Source: an uncultured Elusimicrobiales bacterium (GTDB taxonomy: Bacteria > Elusimicrobiota > Elusimicrobia > Elusimicrobiales > Elusimicrobiaceae). Taken from it: a stretch of DNA of 64,000 nt. Where the stretch lies: positions 1-64,000 of the forward strand of contig CAKUMH010000006.1 in assembly GCA_934667625.1 (NCBI GenBank). Reading direction: 5' to 3'. Positions 31,300 through 40,481 of this stretch are shown in pieces (position 1 is the stretch's first letter; each line of letters starts with the position of its first letter). Position numbers and translations under genes: made by a program. The notes beneath the pieces were generated by a model. It was given only the letters and a program-made list of their open reading frames with translations. It made no database searches and had not been told where the DNA came from.

Positions 31300-34200
31300 A
31301 TGTACTTAAAAGCAATTGAAATTTTAGGTTTTAAATCCTTTGCCGACAAATCCCGCCTGGACTTTGAACCGGGCATTACTTGCGTGGTGGGGCCGAACGG
31401 ATGCGGCAAATCCAACGTGATTGATTCCGTGCGCTGGGCCATTGGCGAGATGAGCTGGAAGTCCTTGCGTTCCGCTTCCATGGTAGATATTATTTTTAAC
31501 GGTACAGCTAAACGTGCCCCCTTGAACATGGCACAGGTGAGCATGGTGTTTGACAATGCCTCCCGCCAACTTCCCTTGGATTTTAACGAAATTACGGTCA
31601 CCCGCAAAATCTTTCGCTCCGGCGAAAGCGAGTACTATTTAAATAAAGTGCAGTGCCGCCTGCGCGATATCCGCGATCTGTTTTTGGATACAGGCATCGG
31701 CGGAGAAGGATACGCCATTATTGACCAGGGCGGCGTGGAAAGCGTGCTTTCCGCCTCGCCGGAACAGCGCCGCGAAATGTTTGAAGAAGTGGCCGGTGTC
31801 TCCAAATATAAAGCCAAACGCGAGGAGTGCATCAAGCGTTTGGAACGTGTGGATTTGGACTTGGCACGCTTGGCCGACACGGTGGCCTTGATTGCAGAGC
31901 AAATAAAAAAACTGGACAGTGAGGCCAAAAAAGCCCGCCTCTATCAGCGCTACCGGGATGAACTAAAAGAAAGTGAAATCGCCATCTCCGTTTGTTCCAT
32001 TAAAGAGGCCGACGGACTGATTGCCAAGCACACGGGTGATTTGGCCCCCGTCGTAAAAAAACTGGAAGATTTAGAAGCGCGTATCTCCGCGCAGGAAGGC
32101 GCTGCCGCCGCGCTGGATTTAAATTTGACGCACAAGCAAAAAGAAGCGGCCGAATTTAACGAAAAAATTTCTGCCAGCAAATATCAAGTAGGGCTGTTGG
32201 AAGGGGCGATCAAAAACTGTGACAATTTAACCGCCGAATTAACGGCGCAAATTTCCTCTTCGGGTGCTGAGGCGCAGCGTGGCCAAAGCCGTTTGCAGGA
32301 ATTGGCCCCGGCGATTGCTAAACTAAAAGAACAGTTGGCGGCTGTGGCGGCGGAACTAAATCCGCTGCAGGAAAATTATAACGCCCAAGTGGCTGCCACG
32401 CAAAAAACAGAAAACGATTTGCGCCACGCGGAGGGAAATGTACAGCGCATTTCCAACGAACTGATGGATTTGGTGCAAAAACAAATGGAAGTTTCCAACC
32501 GTATTTCACTGGAGGAATCCTCCGTCCAACGCGAAAATGAGGATTTAGTTGCGGCCGAAAAAGCCAGCCAAGCGCAAAGCGCCGGCTTGGCCGCCTTGCA
32601 GCAAGCCCTGGCGGACCTTGCCACCCGCGTACAGGCCAAACAGCACGAGGCTAACCAAGCGCGCAGCGCTATTTCCGCCGGCGAAGAAAACGTAAAAAAA
32701 CTGCAGGCAGAACGTGCCCAGTTAAATGAAAAATTATCCGGTATTAAATCTGCACGCGCAGCGTTGTCTGCTAAGCTGGAGATGATTCAAACCCAGGGGA
32801 AAAACGACCCGTACTGGGTGGGGGCCAAGGTTGTTAGCGAAAGCGGCCTGCCGGGCGTAAAGGGAACGCTCAGAAAAGCGCTTAAATATCCTGCCGCCTT
32901 AGGGGTAGCGGTGGAGGAAGCCTTTGGCAAGTATTTGGATGCCGTCTTGTGCACTGATGCGCAAACGGTGGAACAGGCGCTTGCACTGCTTAAACAGCAC
33001 GGCAAAGCGCGTGCCAAATTTATTATTTTATCCCAAGTGCCTGCGGCTGCGGATAGGAACAATTCCGGCAGTTTAAAAACGCAGCTTAAGTATGCTCCGG
33101 AACTGGAAGATTTGATTTGTTTTGTGGTTGGCGGCTATGCCTATCAGGACGGCGCTGTTAAAGGCCCCTTCTTTGTCGGTGGTGGAGCGGAAGGCGTTCG
33201 GGCTCCGGAGGCCTACTGGGGTGAGGAAGAATCCGTCCGCGGCGAAATTAAGGCCAAAAATGAGGAAGAAGAAGTCCTTTCCAAAGAAATTATTGCCAAT
33301 TACGAAAGCCTAACGAAGGCGGAGGACGCGCTTAAAGCCTTGCGTGTTTCCTCGCAAGAGGCTGTGCTTGCGCTCAATTCCGTGCAAAACGAACACACCA
33401 ATAAGGAACGCGAACTGCGCACTACGCAAGAGGCCCTTGCCCGTGCGGCGTCCCGCAAGCAGGAAATTATGTTGCGGGTGGAAGGCCGCAAAAAGAATAC
33501 GGAAGCGCTTAAGAACCAGTTTGCCGAATATAAACAGCGTCACGCGCAAGCTGCCGCACAAAGCGAGGATTTAAAAAAGGCTCAGGCCGCGTTGCGTGAA
33601 TCCGCCGAAAAACTAAAGGGCGAAATCAATGCGTTAAGTGCAAAATTGTACGAAGTAAAAATTAAAAAGAACAATTTGGAACTGGATTTAAAATCTACCG
33701 AATATGAATTTAACAGCTTAACCGCCAGCGAAGGCCAGCGCAACCAAAAGATTGCCTCTTCCAACATGCGGCTTAAGAGCTTGGCGGAAGAAAAACTTTC
33801 CACGCAGGCCAAGCTGTCTTCCGAACGGGATCATTTGGCCAAGCTGGAGATTGATGAGCATAAAATGCGAGAGGATTTGGAAGCGCTTAAAAAAGATTTT
33901 AACGACAAAACCGCCGCGCTTAACGCCTGCAAAAAAGAATCGTCCGAACTGACGATTAAAAAGAACGATTTGGAAAATGCCCTTTCTAACGCGCGCCGCC
34001 AACGCACTACGGTGGTGAACAACCTGTTTGAAAGCTGGAACATCACCCCCGAGGAAGCCCAGATGAACTACGGCGATAAACCGGTGGATTATGAGCGCGT
34101 TAAAATGATGAGAAAGCGCATTGAAAACATGGGTGCCGTCAATATGACCGCGCCGGAAGAATACGACGCCCTAACCGAACGCAACACCTTCTTGCGTACG

Positions 34201-34782
34201 CAAATTTCCGATTTGGAAAGCGCCAAGAAAGATTTGAAGTCCGCCATTAGCAAAATCAACCAAACCACGCGCGAGAACTTTAAGTATACGTTTGAACAAG
34301 TGCGCATGCACTTTAAAAACATTTACCAAACGCTCTTCCGCGGCGGCGAGTGCGATCTCGTGCTTACCCAGCCCGACAATCTGCTGGAAACAGGCATTGA
34401 AATCTATGCGCAGCCCCCGGGCAAAAAGCTGCTAAACATTACCTCCATGTCCGGCGGCGAAAAGACGCTCACAGCCATGTCCTTGCTGTTTGCATTCTTT
34501 ACGCACAATCCGTCTCCGTTCTGTATTATGGACGAGGCCGACGCCGCACTGGACGAGGCTAATGTGGAACGGTATGTAAACCTCATTAAAGAATTCTCCA
34601 AAACCACACAATTTATTGTGGTCACGCACAACAAACGCACCATGGAATCGGCGCGTATGCTCTATGGTATCACGATGGAGGAGAGCGGCGTTTCCAAGGT
34701 GATGTCCGTCAACCTGGCGGATCGTAACAACCCCGAAGACGTCAAAAAGAAAGCCGCCATTGAGGCGTTGGCGGAGGCATAA
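31300..34782 (+). CDS. smc: Chromosome segregation ATPase SMC
   Basis: 1160 aa. The core of the condensin-like SMC-ScpAB complex, which compacts and separates chromosomes. Walker A GPNGCGKSN is at 31-39. Two long coiled-coil arms (about 165-500 and 660-1000) flank a hinge (about 505-640, ending in the GGG region). The C-terminal head has the signature SMSGGEKTLTAMSLLFAFF and Walker B FCIMDEADAALDEANVERY. I start at ATG 31300 with AAGGGG; the in-frame extension upstream would run across the divergent gene's control region and lacks SMC similarity. Its stop overlaps the next gene's ATG (TAATG). Confidence 0.96.
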   Translation: MYLKAIEILGFKSFADKSRLDFEPGITCVVGPNGCGKSNVIDSVRWAIGEMSWKSLRSASMVDIIFNGTAKRAPLNMAQVSMVFDNASRQLPLDFNEITVTRKIFRSGESEYYLNKVQCRLRDIRDLFLDTGIGGEGYAIIDQGGVESVLSASPEQRREMFEEVAGVSKYKAKREECIKRLERVDLDLARLADTVALIAEQIKKLDSEAKKARLYQRYRDELKESEIAISVCSIKEADGLIAKHTGDLAPVVKKLEDLEARISAQEGAAAALDLNLTHKQKEAAEFNEKISASKYQVGLLEGAIKNCDNLTAELTAQISSSGAEAQRGQSRLQELAPAIAKLKEQLAAVAAELNPLQENYNAQVAATQKTENDLRHAEGNVQRISNELMDLVQKQMEVSNRISLEESSVQRENEDLVAAEKASQAQSAGLAALQQALADLATRVQAKQHEANQARSAISAGEENVKKLQAERAQLNEKLSGIKSARAALSAKLEMIQTQGKNDPYWVGAKVVSESGLPGVKGTLRKALKYPAALGVAVEEAFGKYLDAVLCTDAQTVEQALALLKQHGKARAKFIILSQVPAAADRNNSGSLKTQLKYAPELEDLICFVVGGYAYQDGAVKGPFFVGGGAEGVRAPEAYWGEEESVRGEIKAKNEEEEVLSKEIIANYESLTKAEDALKALRVSSQEAVLALNSVQNEHTNKERELRTTQEALARAASRKQEIMLRVEGRKKNTEALKNQFAEYKQRHAQAAAQSEDLKKAQAALRESAEKLKGEINALSAKLYEVKIKKNNLELDLKSTEYEFNSLTASEGQRNQKIASSNMRLKSLAEEKLSTQAKLSSERDHLAKLEIDEHKMREDLEALKKDFNDKTAALNACKKESSELTIKKNDLENALSNARRQRTTVVNNLFESWNITPEEAQMNYGDKPVDYERVKMMRKRIENMGAVNMTAPEEYDALTERNTFLRTQISDLESAKKDLKSAISKINQTTRENFKYTFEQVRMHFKNIYQTLFRGGECDLVLTQPDNLLETGIEIYAQPPGKKLLNITSMSGGEKTLTAMSLLFAFFTHNPSPFCIMDEADAALDEANVERYVNLIKEFSKTTQFIVVTHNKRTMESARMLYGITMEESGVSKVMSVNLADRNNPEDVKKKAAIEALAEA

Positions 34783-35519
34783 TGAAGATTGGCGTTTTTT
34801 CGGATGTGCATAGCAACTTGGAAGCCCTTAATGCCTGCCTGGCGCGCTTTCAAAAAGAAGGCGTGGAAAAATACATTTACTGCGGCGATCTGATTGGGTA
34901 CGGGCCGGATCCGGAAAAATGCGTACGCAAAGTAGCGGCCTTGCCACTTTTGGCTAATGTGCTGGGCAATCACGATGCAGTGTTTATGTTCCCCGGAATT
35001 GAGACGCTTTTTAATTACGATGCCAAAGTGGCCTTGGATGAAAATAAAAAAATGTTGTCTGAAAAGTCCATCCAGTATTTGACTTCGCTTTCTACGGCCG
35101 TGCGCGGGGAAAACTTTACTGCAGTGCATGGCACGCCGCTGGATCCGATTAAAGAATACTTTTCCAGCTGTGCGCAATTCCGCGCTAATTACGGGGCCTG
35201 GACGGGCCAGCTGTGCTTTGTGGGGCATACCCACTTGCCCTTTTACATAAAGGGCACCTCGCGCTCGTGTTCCATTTACTTAAATCAAAAAGAGGATGTC
35301 ACCGTCCGGCTGAATGAAAAATTCCGCTATGTCATTAATCCGGGTGCCGTCGGTAAGCCGCGCGACAACAATCCGCATGCGTCCTTTGGCATCTGGGATA
35401 CGGCGCAAAACCTCTTCCGCTTTATCCGGGAGCCGTACGACCTGGCACCCACCCAAGCCAAAATGGCGGAACGCAAATTCCCTTCTTTCCTGATTGACAG
35501 TTTAGCGCTTGGCTTGTAG
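34782..35519 (+). CDS. Calcineurin-like metallophosphoesterase
   Basis: 245 aa, a cytosolic phosphoesterase of the YfcE/MJ0936-like group. All five metal motifs are visible: FSDVHSNLEAL, YCGDLIGYGPDPE, LGNHD, AVHGTP and VGHTHLPF, followed by VINPGAVGKPRDNNPHASFG. The substrate is unknown (phosphodiesters or diadenosine compounds in relatives). It is coupled to smc by a TAATG overlap and overlaps the converging membrane-protein gene by 18 nt at its 3' end. Confidence 0.92.
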   Translation: MKIGVFSDVHSNLEALNACLARFQKEGVEKYIYCGDLIGYGPDPEKCVRKVAALPLLANVLGNHDAVFMFPGIETLFNYDAKVALDENKKMLSEKSIQYLTSLSTAVRGENFTAVHGTPLDPIKEYFSSCAQFRANYGAWTGQLCFVGHTHLPFYIKGTSRSCSIYLNQKEDVTVRLNEKFRYVINPGAVGKPRDNNPHASFGIWDTAQNLFRFIREPYDLAPTQAKMAERKFPSFLIDSLALGL

Positions 35520-36839
35520 CTTTTTGTAGAATTTGTAACAGGCTTGTGCGGCCACTCCGGCTGCCACACACAGTACAAATTCAAACGGGGCCCGAAAGCG
35601 GGCGTATGCTCCAAAAAATACGGACCCTATTCCCCAAAAATAACAACAATAAACACTTAAAAAGAAGGTCTGCGGTTTGTGCTTTTTCCACAACAGAACA
35701 AGTCCAGTCGCACCTAAAAGAGCCACCAAAAACGCTTCTCCCATAGCTGTAACGAACAGAAGGTAATAAATCCAATCGTGTAAACCCAACGGAAAGCTCC
35801 CCAGCTGGTCCAATTTTTTGTGGTTGTCTTTTTCCTCTCCCAGCAATAAATGATGCAGGTGTGTGATGTTTCCGCCTAGCAAAGTTTTTACTGCCCACCA
35901 GGGGGCTCGGGTCAGTTTATAGGTAAAACTTGCGCGCAGCAAGGGTCGTGCGGCGGCCTTATAAATTTGGTTTTGCTGGCGAGGTGTCCGCGAGGAGAAA
36001 CCCGCTGGCAGGGCTTCTTGTAAAAGGGTTTGTGCTTGCTGAACGGAGAGGTGATATTTGTGGGCGACGTAATCGCTGTTCCAAAAATATAAGTTGTAGG
36101 CCCCTACCGTGGTAAATCTGCTAAACCCGGTTTGGACCGCATTGCGCAGGTGCCACATTCCCAGCAAACATAAAACGGGAACCAGAAAACACACGCCAAT
36201 TTTATAAATGGAGAACCGTATCCACCGCGTTAGCGCGAAGCAAACCAGGAGTACTGTCATCGGTATAAAAAAGTAGTAGGCCGCTGGGCGGACGTAAACA
36301 GCGGCACTTAGAAAAAGGGCACTGCAAAGCAATGTTTTGCCCTGCGGATTTATCAAAAACTGCAGGAGGAAGAATACAAACCAAGCAAGCAGAAAAGTGC
36401 ATAAAATTTCGGATAGTACCGCAAACGAAAGGGAAAAATAGAGGGTACTTGCCGCGCAAAATGCTGTAGCCCAACGAGCGGCACCTTTACCGGCTAATTG
36501 TTTGGCAGACAAGTAAATGGGGATAAGGAGCAGCAGCGATAGTACATTTTGCACCAGCGCGACGGCCCACGTCATATTATGAAAAAGCAGTTGAACAAGT
36601 GCCAGAAAAACCGGATATCCGGGGGTGCGGAAGAGCATGGGAGACACGGTGTACAAGTCCCACAGGTGCCCATCCTGTAGTAATGTAACCGCGGGGTACA
36701 CATACGAAAGCGAATCCGGAAAAGAAAGGACAGACTCTCCAAGCGGGTGGAAAAAATAGATACCCAAAAAGGCAACTATTTTAACAAGTGCCAAAGCGGC
36801 AAAAATAAACCAAAAGACACGGTCTTTACAAAATGACAT
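35502..36839 (-). CDS. Polytopic membrane protein, GT-C (ArnT/PMT-like) glycosyltransferase candidate
   Basis: 445 aa with about ten or eleven membrane helices. The first helix (WFIFAALALVKIVAFLGIYF) is followed by a loop with FPDSLSYVYPAVTLLQDG, where an acidic residue near the first helix is typical of GT-C enzymes that use lipid-linked sugars. A GYPVFLALVQ segment follows. I start at ATG 36839; an ATG at 36884 is possible and neither has a good ribosome site. It could glycosylate lipids or surface polymers. Related in type, not obviously in sequence, to the protein at 46274. Confidence 0.7.
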   Translation of the reverse strand: MSFCKDRVFWFIFAALALVKIVAFLGIYFFHPLGESVLSFPDSLSYVYPAVTLLQDGHLWDLYTVSPMLFRTPGYPVFLALVQLLFHNMTWAVALVQNVLSLLLLIPIYLSAKQLAGKGAARWATAFCAASTLYFSLSFAVLSEILCTFLLAWFVFFLLQFLINPQGKTLLCSALFLSAAVYVRPAAYYFFIPMTVLLVCFALTRWIRFSIYKIGVCFLVPVLCLLGMWHLRNAVQTGFSRFTTVGAYNLYFWNSDYVAHKYHLSVQQAQTLLQEALPAGFSSRTPRQQNQIYKAAARPLLRASFTYKLTRAPWWAVKTLLGGNITHLHHLLLGEEKDNHKKLDQLGSFPLGLHDWIYYLLFVTAMGEAFLVALLGATGLVLLWKKHKPQTFFLSVYCCYFWGIGSVFFGAYARFRAPFEFVLCVAAGVAAQACYKFYKKLQAKR

Positions 36840-36892
36840 ATACTTATTGTAATAAATTACAGTGGGCGTTGCGCTTTCGCTCATGTGAATTT

Positions 36893-37051
36893 TAGGGACA
36901 CTTGCGCCCTCCACAGCCGCAACGGAGCGAAACGCGCCTGCCCAAAACAAGCCAATAAAAAACCCGCCTTTCGGCGTTTGTTTTATTTGAAATAGCTGGA
37001 CTTACCCGTTGCGCCCTCCACAGCCGCAACGGAAGCGAAATGCGCCTGCCC
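36893..37051 (-). repeat. Two diverged ~108-bp cassettes downstream of tRNA-Ala
   Basis: The segment TTGCGCCCTCCACAGCCGC (plus strand) recurs at 36902 and 37009 inside units about 107-108 bp apart. Each unit also contains a copy of the tRNA-Ala terminator (CCCGCC-TTTC-GGCG). Between the copies, at 36995-37001, stands GCTGGAC, which matches the 3' acceptor end of tRNA-Ala (TGGTGGAC). On the minus strand the insert starts GGGCAGGC, folds a hairpin CCGTTGCG/CGCAACGG and ends GTCCAGC, so it looks like a decayed tRNA-ended cassette with a core unrelated to the Val/Tyr one. Confidence 0.7.
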
Positions 37052-37063
37052 AAATGGGCAAAT

Positions 37064-37087
37064 AAAAAACCCGCCTTTCGGCGGGTT
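37064..37087 (-). terminator. tRNA-Ala terminator
   Basis: AACCCGCC, GAAA, GGCGGGTT followed by TTTT on the minus strand; copied in the upstream cassette at 36957-36977. Confidence 0.85.
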
Positions 37088-37101
37088 CTAATCAGTTCAA
37101 A

Positions 37102-37177
37102 TGGTGGACCTGACAAGGATCGAACTTGCGACCTCCTGCATGCCATGCAGGCGCTCTCCCAGCTGAGCTACAGGCCC
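37102..37177 (-). tRNA. tRNA-Ala (anticodon GGC)
   Basis: 76 nt including an encoded CCA. Acceptor GGGCCTG/CAGGTCC (one G-T pair), D arm GCTC/GAGC, anticodon stem CCTGC/GCAGG with loop ATGGCAT, T arm GCAAG/CTTGT with TTCGATC. Anticodon GGC reads GCC and GCU. It is followed by its terminator and two cassette copies. Confidence 0.97.
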
Positions 37178-37193
37178 TTCTCACTACCTAATT

Positions 37194-37222
37194 ATTATAA
37201 CAGTTTTTTGGATGTGGTGCAA
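37194..37222 (-). promoter_or_regulatory. Promoter of tRNA-Ala
   Basis: Minus strand TTGCAC, a 17-bp spacer, then TATAAT; the start point would be about 10 nt before the tRNA. Confidence 0.78.
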
Positions 37223-37239
37223 GTTTTTTTCATCCATAA

Positions 37240-37265
37240 AAAAGGGCCCTTGGCAGGGCCCTTTT
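37240..37265 (-). terminator. Terminator of the autotransporter gene
   Basis: AAAAGGGCCCT/AGGGCCCTTTT around a TGGC loop, ending in a T-run on the minus strand. Confidence 0.88.
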
Positions 37266-37285
37266 AAATTTACTTGGCAAACAAG

Positions 37286-40200
37286 TTAGAACTCAAACGA
37301 AATATTCACCTCGCCGCCAAAACCTTCGCGCTTGCCCAGTTGGCCAAAGGCGGTGAATACGGTGTGGAGTGGCAGGAAAGTGTCTTGGTTATGATACGCC
37401 AGCGAAATTTGCCCGCGTCCGCTCATTCCTTTTAACGAAGCGTCGCTGTTGCTCATATTTTCTACCGTCACTTTAGATTTGCCGTCCATCTCGTAAATGG
37501 CGCTGGCGCCCACGGAGGGGATGACCCCGCCCCAGTTGAGCGAGTTGAACACATAATCCGCGCCAAAGCGCAGGGCTAAGCTTTGCAAGGTGTCAAACTT
37601 AATTTTTTGGTCAATGTTATCGGTGATGTTGTCAGATGCTTTGCGTTTCCACGTAAAGTTGGCGTACACGTCCAAATCTTCCAGCGGGTTTTCCACAAAG
37701 CCCGCGCTGGCACCGTAGTACATGCCCTTGCTCTTGAAAGACGAAAGCAGTTCCTCGGATTTGAATTCCAGGTCCAGGTAGCCCGCTTCCGCGGTCAATT
37801 CCAAGCGGCCCGTTTCGCTGTAGCGCAGGGAGCCCATCAACCCGCCGCCGAAGGAGTTGGCATTTCCCGTCACTTTAATGGGGAACGTTTCGTAAGAACC
37901 GCCCGCATATTTAACGAAGATGCCGCCCATAAAGTCGTTCGTAAATTTCTTCCACGCACCGGCTTGCGTCAGCCCGGAATCCAAATCAAAGCCGCTGCCG
38001 GTTTTGTAGCGCGTGTGATGGTAGCCGCCGTTTAAGAAGGTGTTTTGGTCGGTGTCGCTCTTCCATGCGTCGCCCATTGTTTGGTTCATCATTTCTGGGC
38101 CTTCGCTGATGAGGGCCAAGCCCACCAGCGGCAGCTGGCCGTACATTTCGGCGTTGGCATGGTCGCGCGTGGCAGTCAGCCACCATTCCACGGTTGTGGC
38201 TCCGCCTTTTATGCCCGTCAGGTCATAAGAGTAAATGCCCTGTTTGGTCTGAGCCAGCACAATACCGCTGTTGGTTAAATCGTAGACCTTTTCGCCCTGT
38301 TGGATATCACTCAAGTCCGTGGTCGTTTGGGTGGTAACCACTTTTTTGGAATTTTCCTGCATGGTGGATTTATCTAAGGTCATTTTGGCGTATACACCGT
38401 CAAAATTAAAGTTGATGTCGGTGTTGTCAAAGTCGGCGTTGATGTTCCAAAGTTTGTTGAAATTTTGGAATTGGTCTTCGTTGTTAAACGTGGCAGTTAC
38501 CCGGTCAAAAACCAATTGGTTGGTTTGGGCATACATGGAGTTGTTGCCGCCGTAAATATTAGAAGCGGCATCCAGCGCAATATTGCCGCGCAGGACCACG
38601 GTATTGTTTTTGGTTACCCTGTTTTCTTCTTTAAGTTCAGCCCCGTCCACATAACCGCCATACACCTGCCCTGCCAAGGTTACATTATCTAACACAATCG
38701 TGTTGTTGGAGGCAGAATACGCGGTGTCTACGGTATCGGTAGGTTTCGTTTCTTCCGTGGTTTTAGCTTCCCAATCGCCCGTAGTGGTGTTTTTTGTCCA
38801 CGTGGTGGTTTTGGTGGTAATTTCTGTGCCGGACTTGGTTACCTGCACTTTTTTGGTGGGCTGGGTCGGATCTGTTTCATCGTATTCCACCACGGTATAA
38901 TTCTGCTGGTCAATCTGGCCGGAAATACCGCCAAAGACGTTTGCGTTAATGATGCTGTCTTTTAAGGAAATGAGGTTGTAGTCACTGTTTGTGCCGCCGA
39001 TAGCCACCCGTTCCGTTTCGGGGGTTGCCGGCAGGTTGGTGCCGACGGCTTTGGAGTATTCCAACCCGATACCGCCAAACAGGGCTCCTTTATCGTAAGG
39101 CAAGGCAAACAGTTTGTCTGCGTTTAACTGGGCCAAATCGGCGTTCATTCCGCCAAAAGCCGTAGCGCCGGCGGTAAGGGTGATGTTAGAGTCGGTGACA
39201 TTTACCGTGTTTCCGTTGGCCGTTCCGGCGCGGTTTAAGGTAGCGCCCAATTCGTTGAACGTCGCATTGACGTTGTTAAGGTTGAGCGTGTTGGACGCGA
39301 CACTGGCTGAAATGGGATTTTTGGACTTGGCCGCGATAGACAAGCCCATGTTGACGGCATAAATGGAGCCGCCCGCATTGACGGTGGAATTGTCAATGGT
39401 CAGGGTGTTGCCCGTTGCGTTTACGGAGCGCGCTTCCACGGCGGCGGCATCTGTGACGGTGCTGCCGTTGCGGATGATAAGCGTATTGTCGTTGGCGTTT
39501 GTAACGGACGCATCGTTGTTTTCCACGCCCGTTCCCGGGCCCACTGCGCGCGCGGTGGTAACGGTGGCCGCGTCCAGTTCTACCGTATTGCCGATAGACG
39601 TGCCTGCCCCGTATGCGCCGGCAACCATGCCATCCACGGTGGAGCCTTTAATGAGTACATAGTTTTTGTTGGCTGAGGTGTCCAGCACGCCGGCGATTTC
39701 TAAATCTTCTGCCGTCAGGTAGTGCCTGGTAAAGCCCCCGAATACGTTGCCTTTAATGACGCTGCCATCCGTTACAAGCACTGTGTTTTCGCTGGCGGTT
39801 CCTTTGGCATATTCCGTATAACCGCCGTACACATTCCCGCCGACCGCTTGCGGATTTCCTTCGCTGTCCGTATAATTTAAAATTCCCAACGCAGCGTTGG
39901 ATACCGTAACCGTGTTATTGTTCGCGGCGCCGTTGCCAAACCGGTTGGATTTGTGCATCAGCAACGCAGCGGCCCCGTAGGCGTCTCTGCCTATCATTTG
40001 TGCGGCTCCGAGGTTTAAAAGAGAAAGTTTGTTCCCGGTGGCCTTGTTGTTAAAGGTGGCACCGCCTGCCACATAAGCGCCGTAAGTCGGTTTGTTCTGC
40101 CGGTCGGGCTTGGCTGATTTTTGGGCGGTGGCCTCATCAATGCTGACGTCCCATCCGTTAATAGTCAATGCGTTGTTCGCCACCATGCCGCCGTCTATGG

Positions 40201-40369
40201 ATCCGCCGCCGACAATCGCCAGCGGATTGTTGGCGTTCGCGTTGTTGGTTACTTCGCGGGCCGGATTGGTTACGTCCCCATAACCCCAGTTGGGTTTAAG
40301 TAATGTTTGTGCCTGCACGCAAACCGCGGCTTGCAACAAAAAGAAAACAGCTACAAGAAGTTTTCTCAT
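37286..40369 (-). CDS. Autotransporter (type V secretion) with beta-helix passenger
   Basis: 1027 aa. A signal peptide (MRKLLVAVFFLLQAAVCVQA) is followed by a long Asn/Gly/Thr-rich passenger (about 25-700) built of imperfect repeats such as NNTVTVSNAALGILN, ASENTVLVTDGSVIKGNVFG, TGNTLTIDNSTVNAGGSIY. These are typical of a right-handed beta-helix. The last 270 or so residues form the outer-membrane barrel with alternating strands and end in a terminal Phe (EVNISFEF), as barrel insertion by BAM requires. A Thr/Lys-rich insert (KTTTWTKNTTTGDWEAKTTE) interrupts the helix. No protease motif is seen. Adhesin-like surface protein is the likeliest role. Confidence 0.88.
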   Translation of the reverse strand: MRKLLVAVFFLLQAAVCVQAQTLLKPNWGYGDVTNPAREVTNNANANNPLAIVGGGSIDGGMVANNALTINGWDVSIDEATAQKSAKPDRQNKPTYGAYVAGGATFNNKATGNKLSLLNLGAAQMIGRDAYGAAALLMHKSNRFGNGAANNNTVTVSNAALGILNYTDSEGNPQAVGGNVYGGYTEYAKGTASENTVLVTDGSVIKGNVFGGFTRHYLTAEDLEIAGVLDTSANKNYVLIKGSTVDGMVAGAYGAGTSIGNTVELDAATVTTARAVGPGTGVENNDASVTNANDNTLIIRNGSTVTDAAAVEARSVNATGNTLTIDNSTVNAGGSIYAVNMGLSIAAKSKNPISASVASNTLNLNNVNATFNELGATLNRAGTANGNTVNVTDSNITLTAGATAFGGMNADLAQLNADKLFALPYDKGALFGGIGLEYSKAVGTNLPATPETERVAIGGTNSDYNLISLKDSIINANVFGGISGQIDQQNYTVVEYDETDPTQPTKKVQVTKSGTEITTKTTTWTKNTTTGDWEAKTTEETKPTDTVDTAYSASNNTIVLDNVTLAGQVYGGYVDGAELKEENRVTKNNTVVLRGNIALDAASNIYGGNNSMYAQTNQLVFDRVTATFNNEDQFQNFNKLWNINADFDNTDINFNFDGVYAKMTLDKSTMQENSKKVVTTQTTTDLSDIQQGEKVYDLTNSGIVLAQTKQGIYSYDLTGIKGGATTVEWWLTATRDHANAEMYGQLPLVGLALISEGPEMMNQTMGDAWKSDTDQNTFLNGGYHHTRYKTGSGFDLDSGLTQAGAWKKFTNDFMGGIFVKYAGGSYETFPIKVTGNANSFGGGLMGSLRYSETGRLELTAEAGYLDLEFKSEELLSSFKSKGMYYGASAGFVENPLEDLDVYANFTWKRKASDNITDNIDQKIKFDTLQSLALRFGADYVFNSLNWGGVIPSVGASAIYEMDGKSKVTVENMSNSDASLKGMSGRGQISLAYHNQDTFLPLHTVFTAFGQLGKREGFGGEVNISFEF

Positions 40370-40409
40370 TTATCCTCCGATTTGTATTTATAAAAAGGTA
40401 TATACTCCT

Positions 40410-40415
40410 ATTATA
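40410..40415 (-). promoter_or_regulatory. -10 element for the autotransporter gene
   Basis: TATAAT on the minus strand, 40 nt before the ATG; the -35 region is AT-rich without a clear hexamer. Confidence 0.45.
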
Positions 40416-40458
40416 CAGAATTTAAGGTAAAAGAAAAGGAAAATTTAGCCGCAAAAAT

Positions 40459-40476
40459 CCCCGCTAAAAAGCGGGG
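40459..40476 (-). terminator. Terminator after nfo
   Basis: CCCCGC/GCGGGG with a 6-nt loop, followed on the minus strand by ATTTTTGC. Confidence 0.82.
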
Positions 40477-40481
40477 AAAAG

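Noticed and set aside
36892..37146. Frames over tRNA-Ala translating to MACRRSQVRSLSGPP-like peptides
   Set aside because: These are the familiar spurious translations of tRNA genes.
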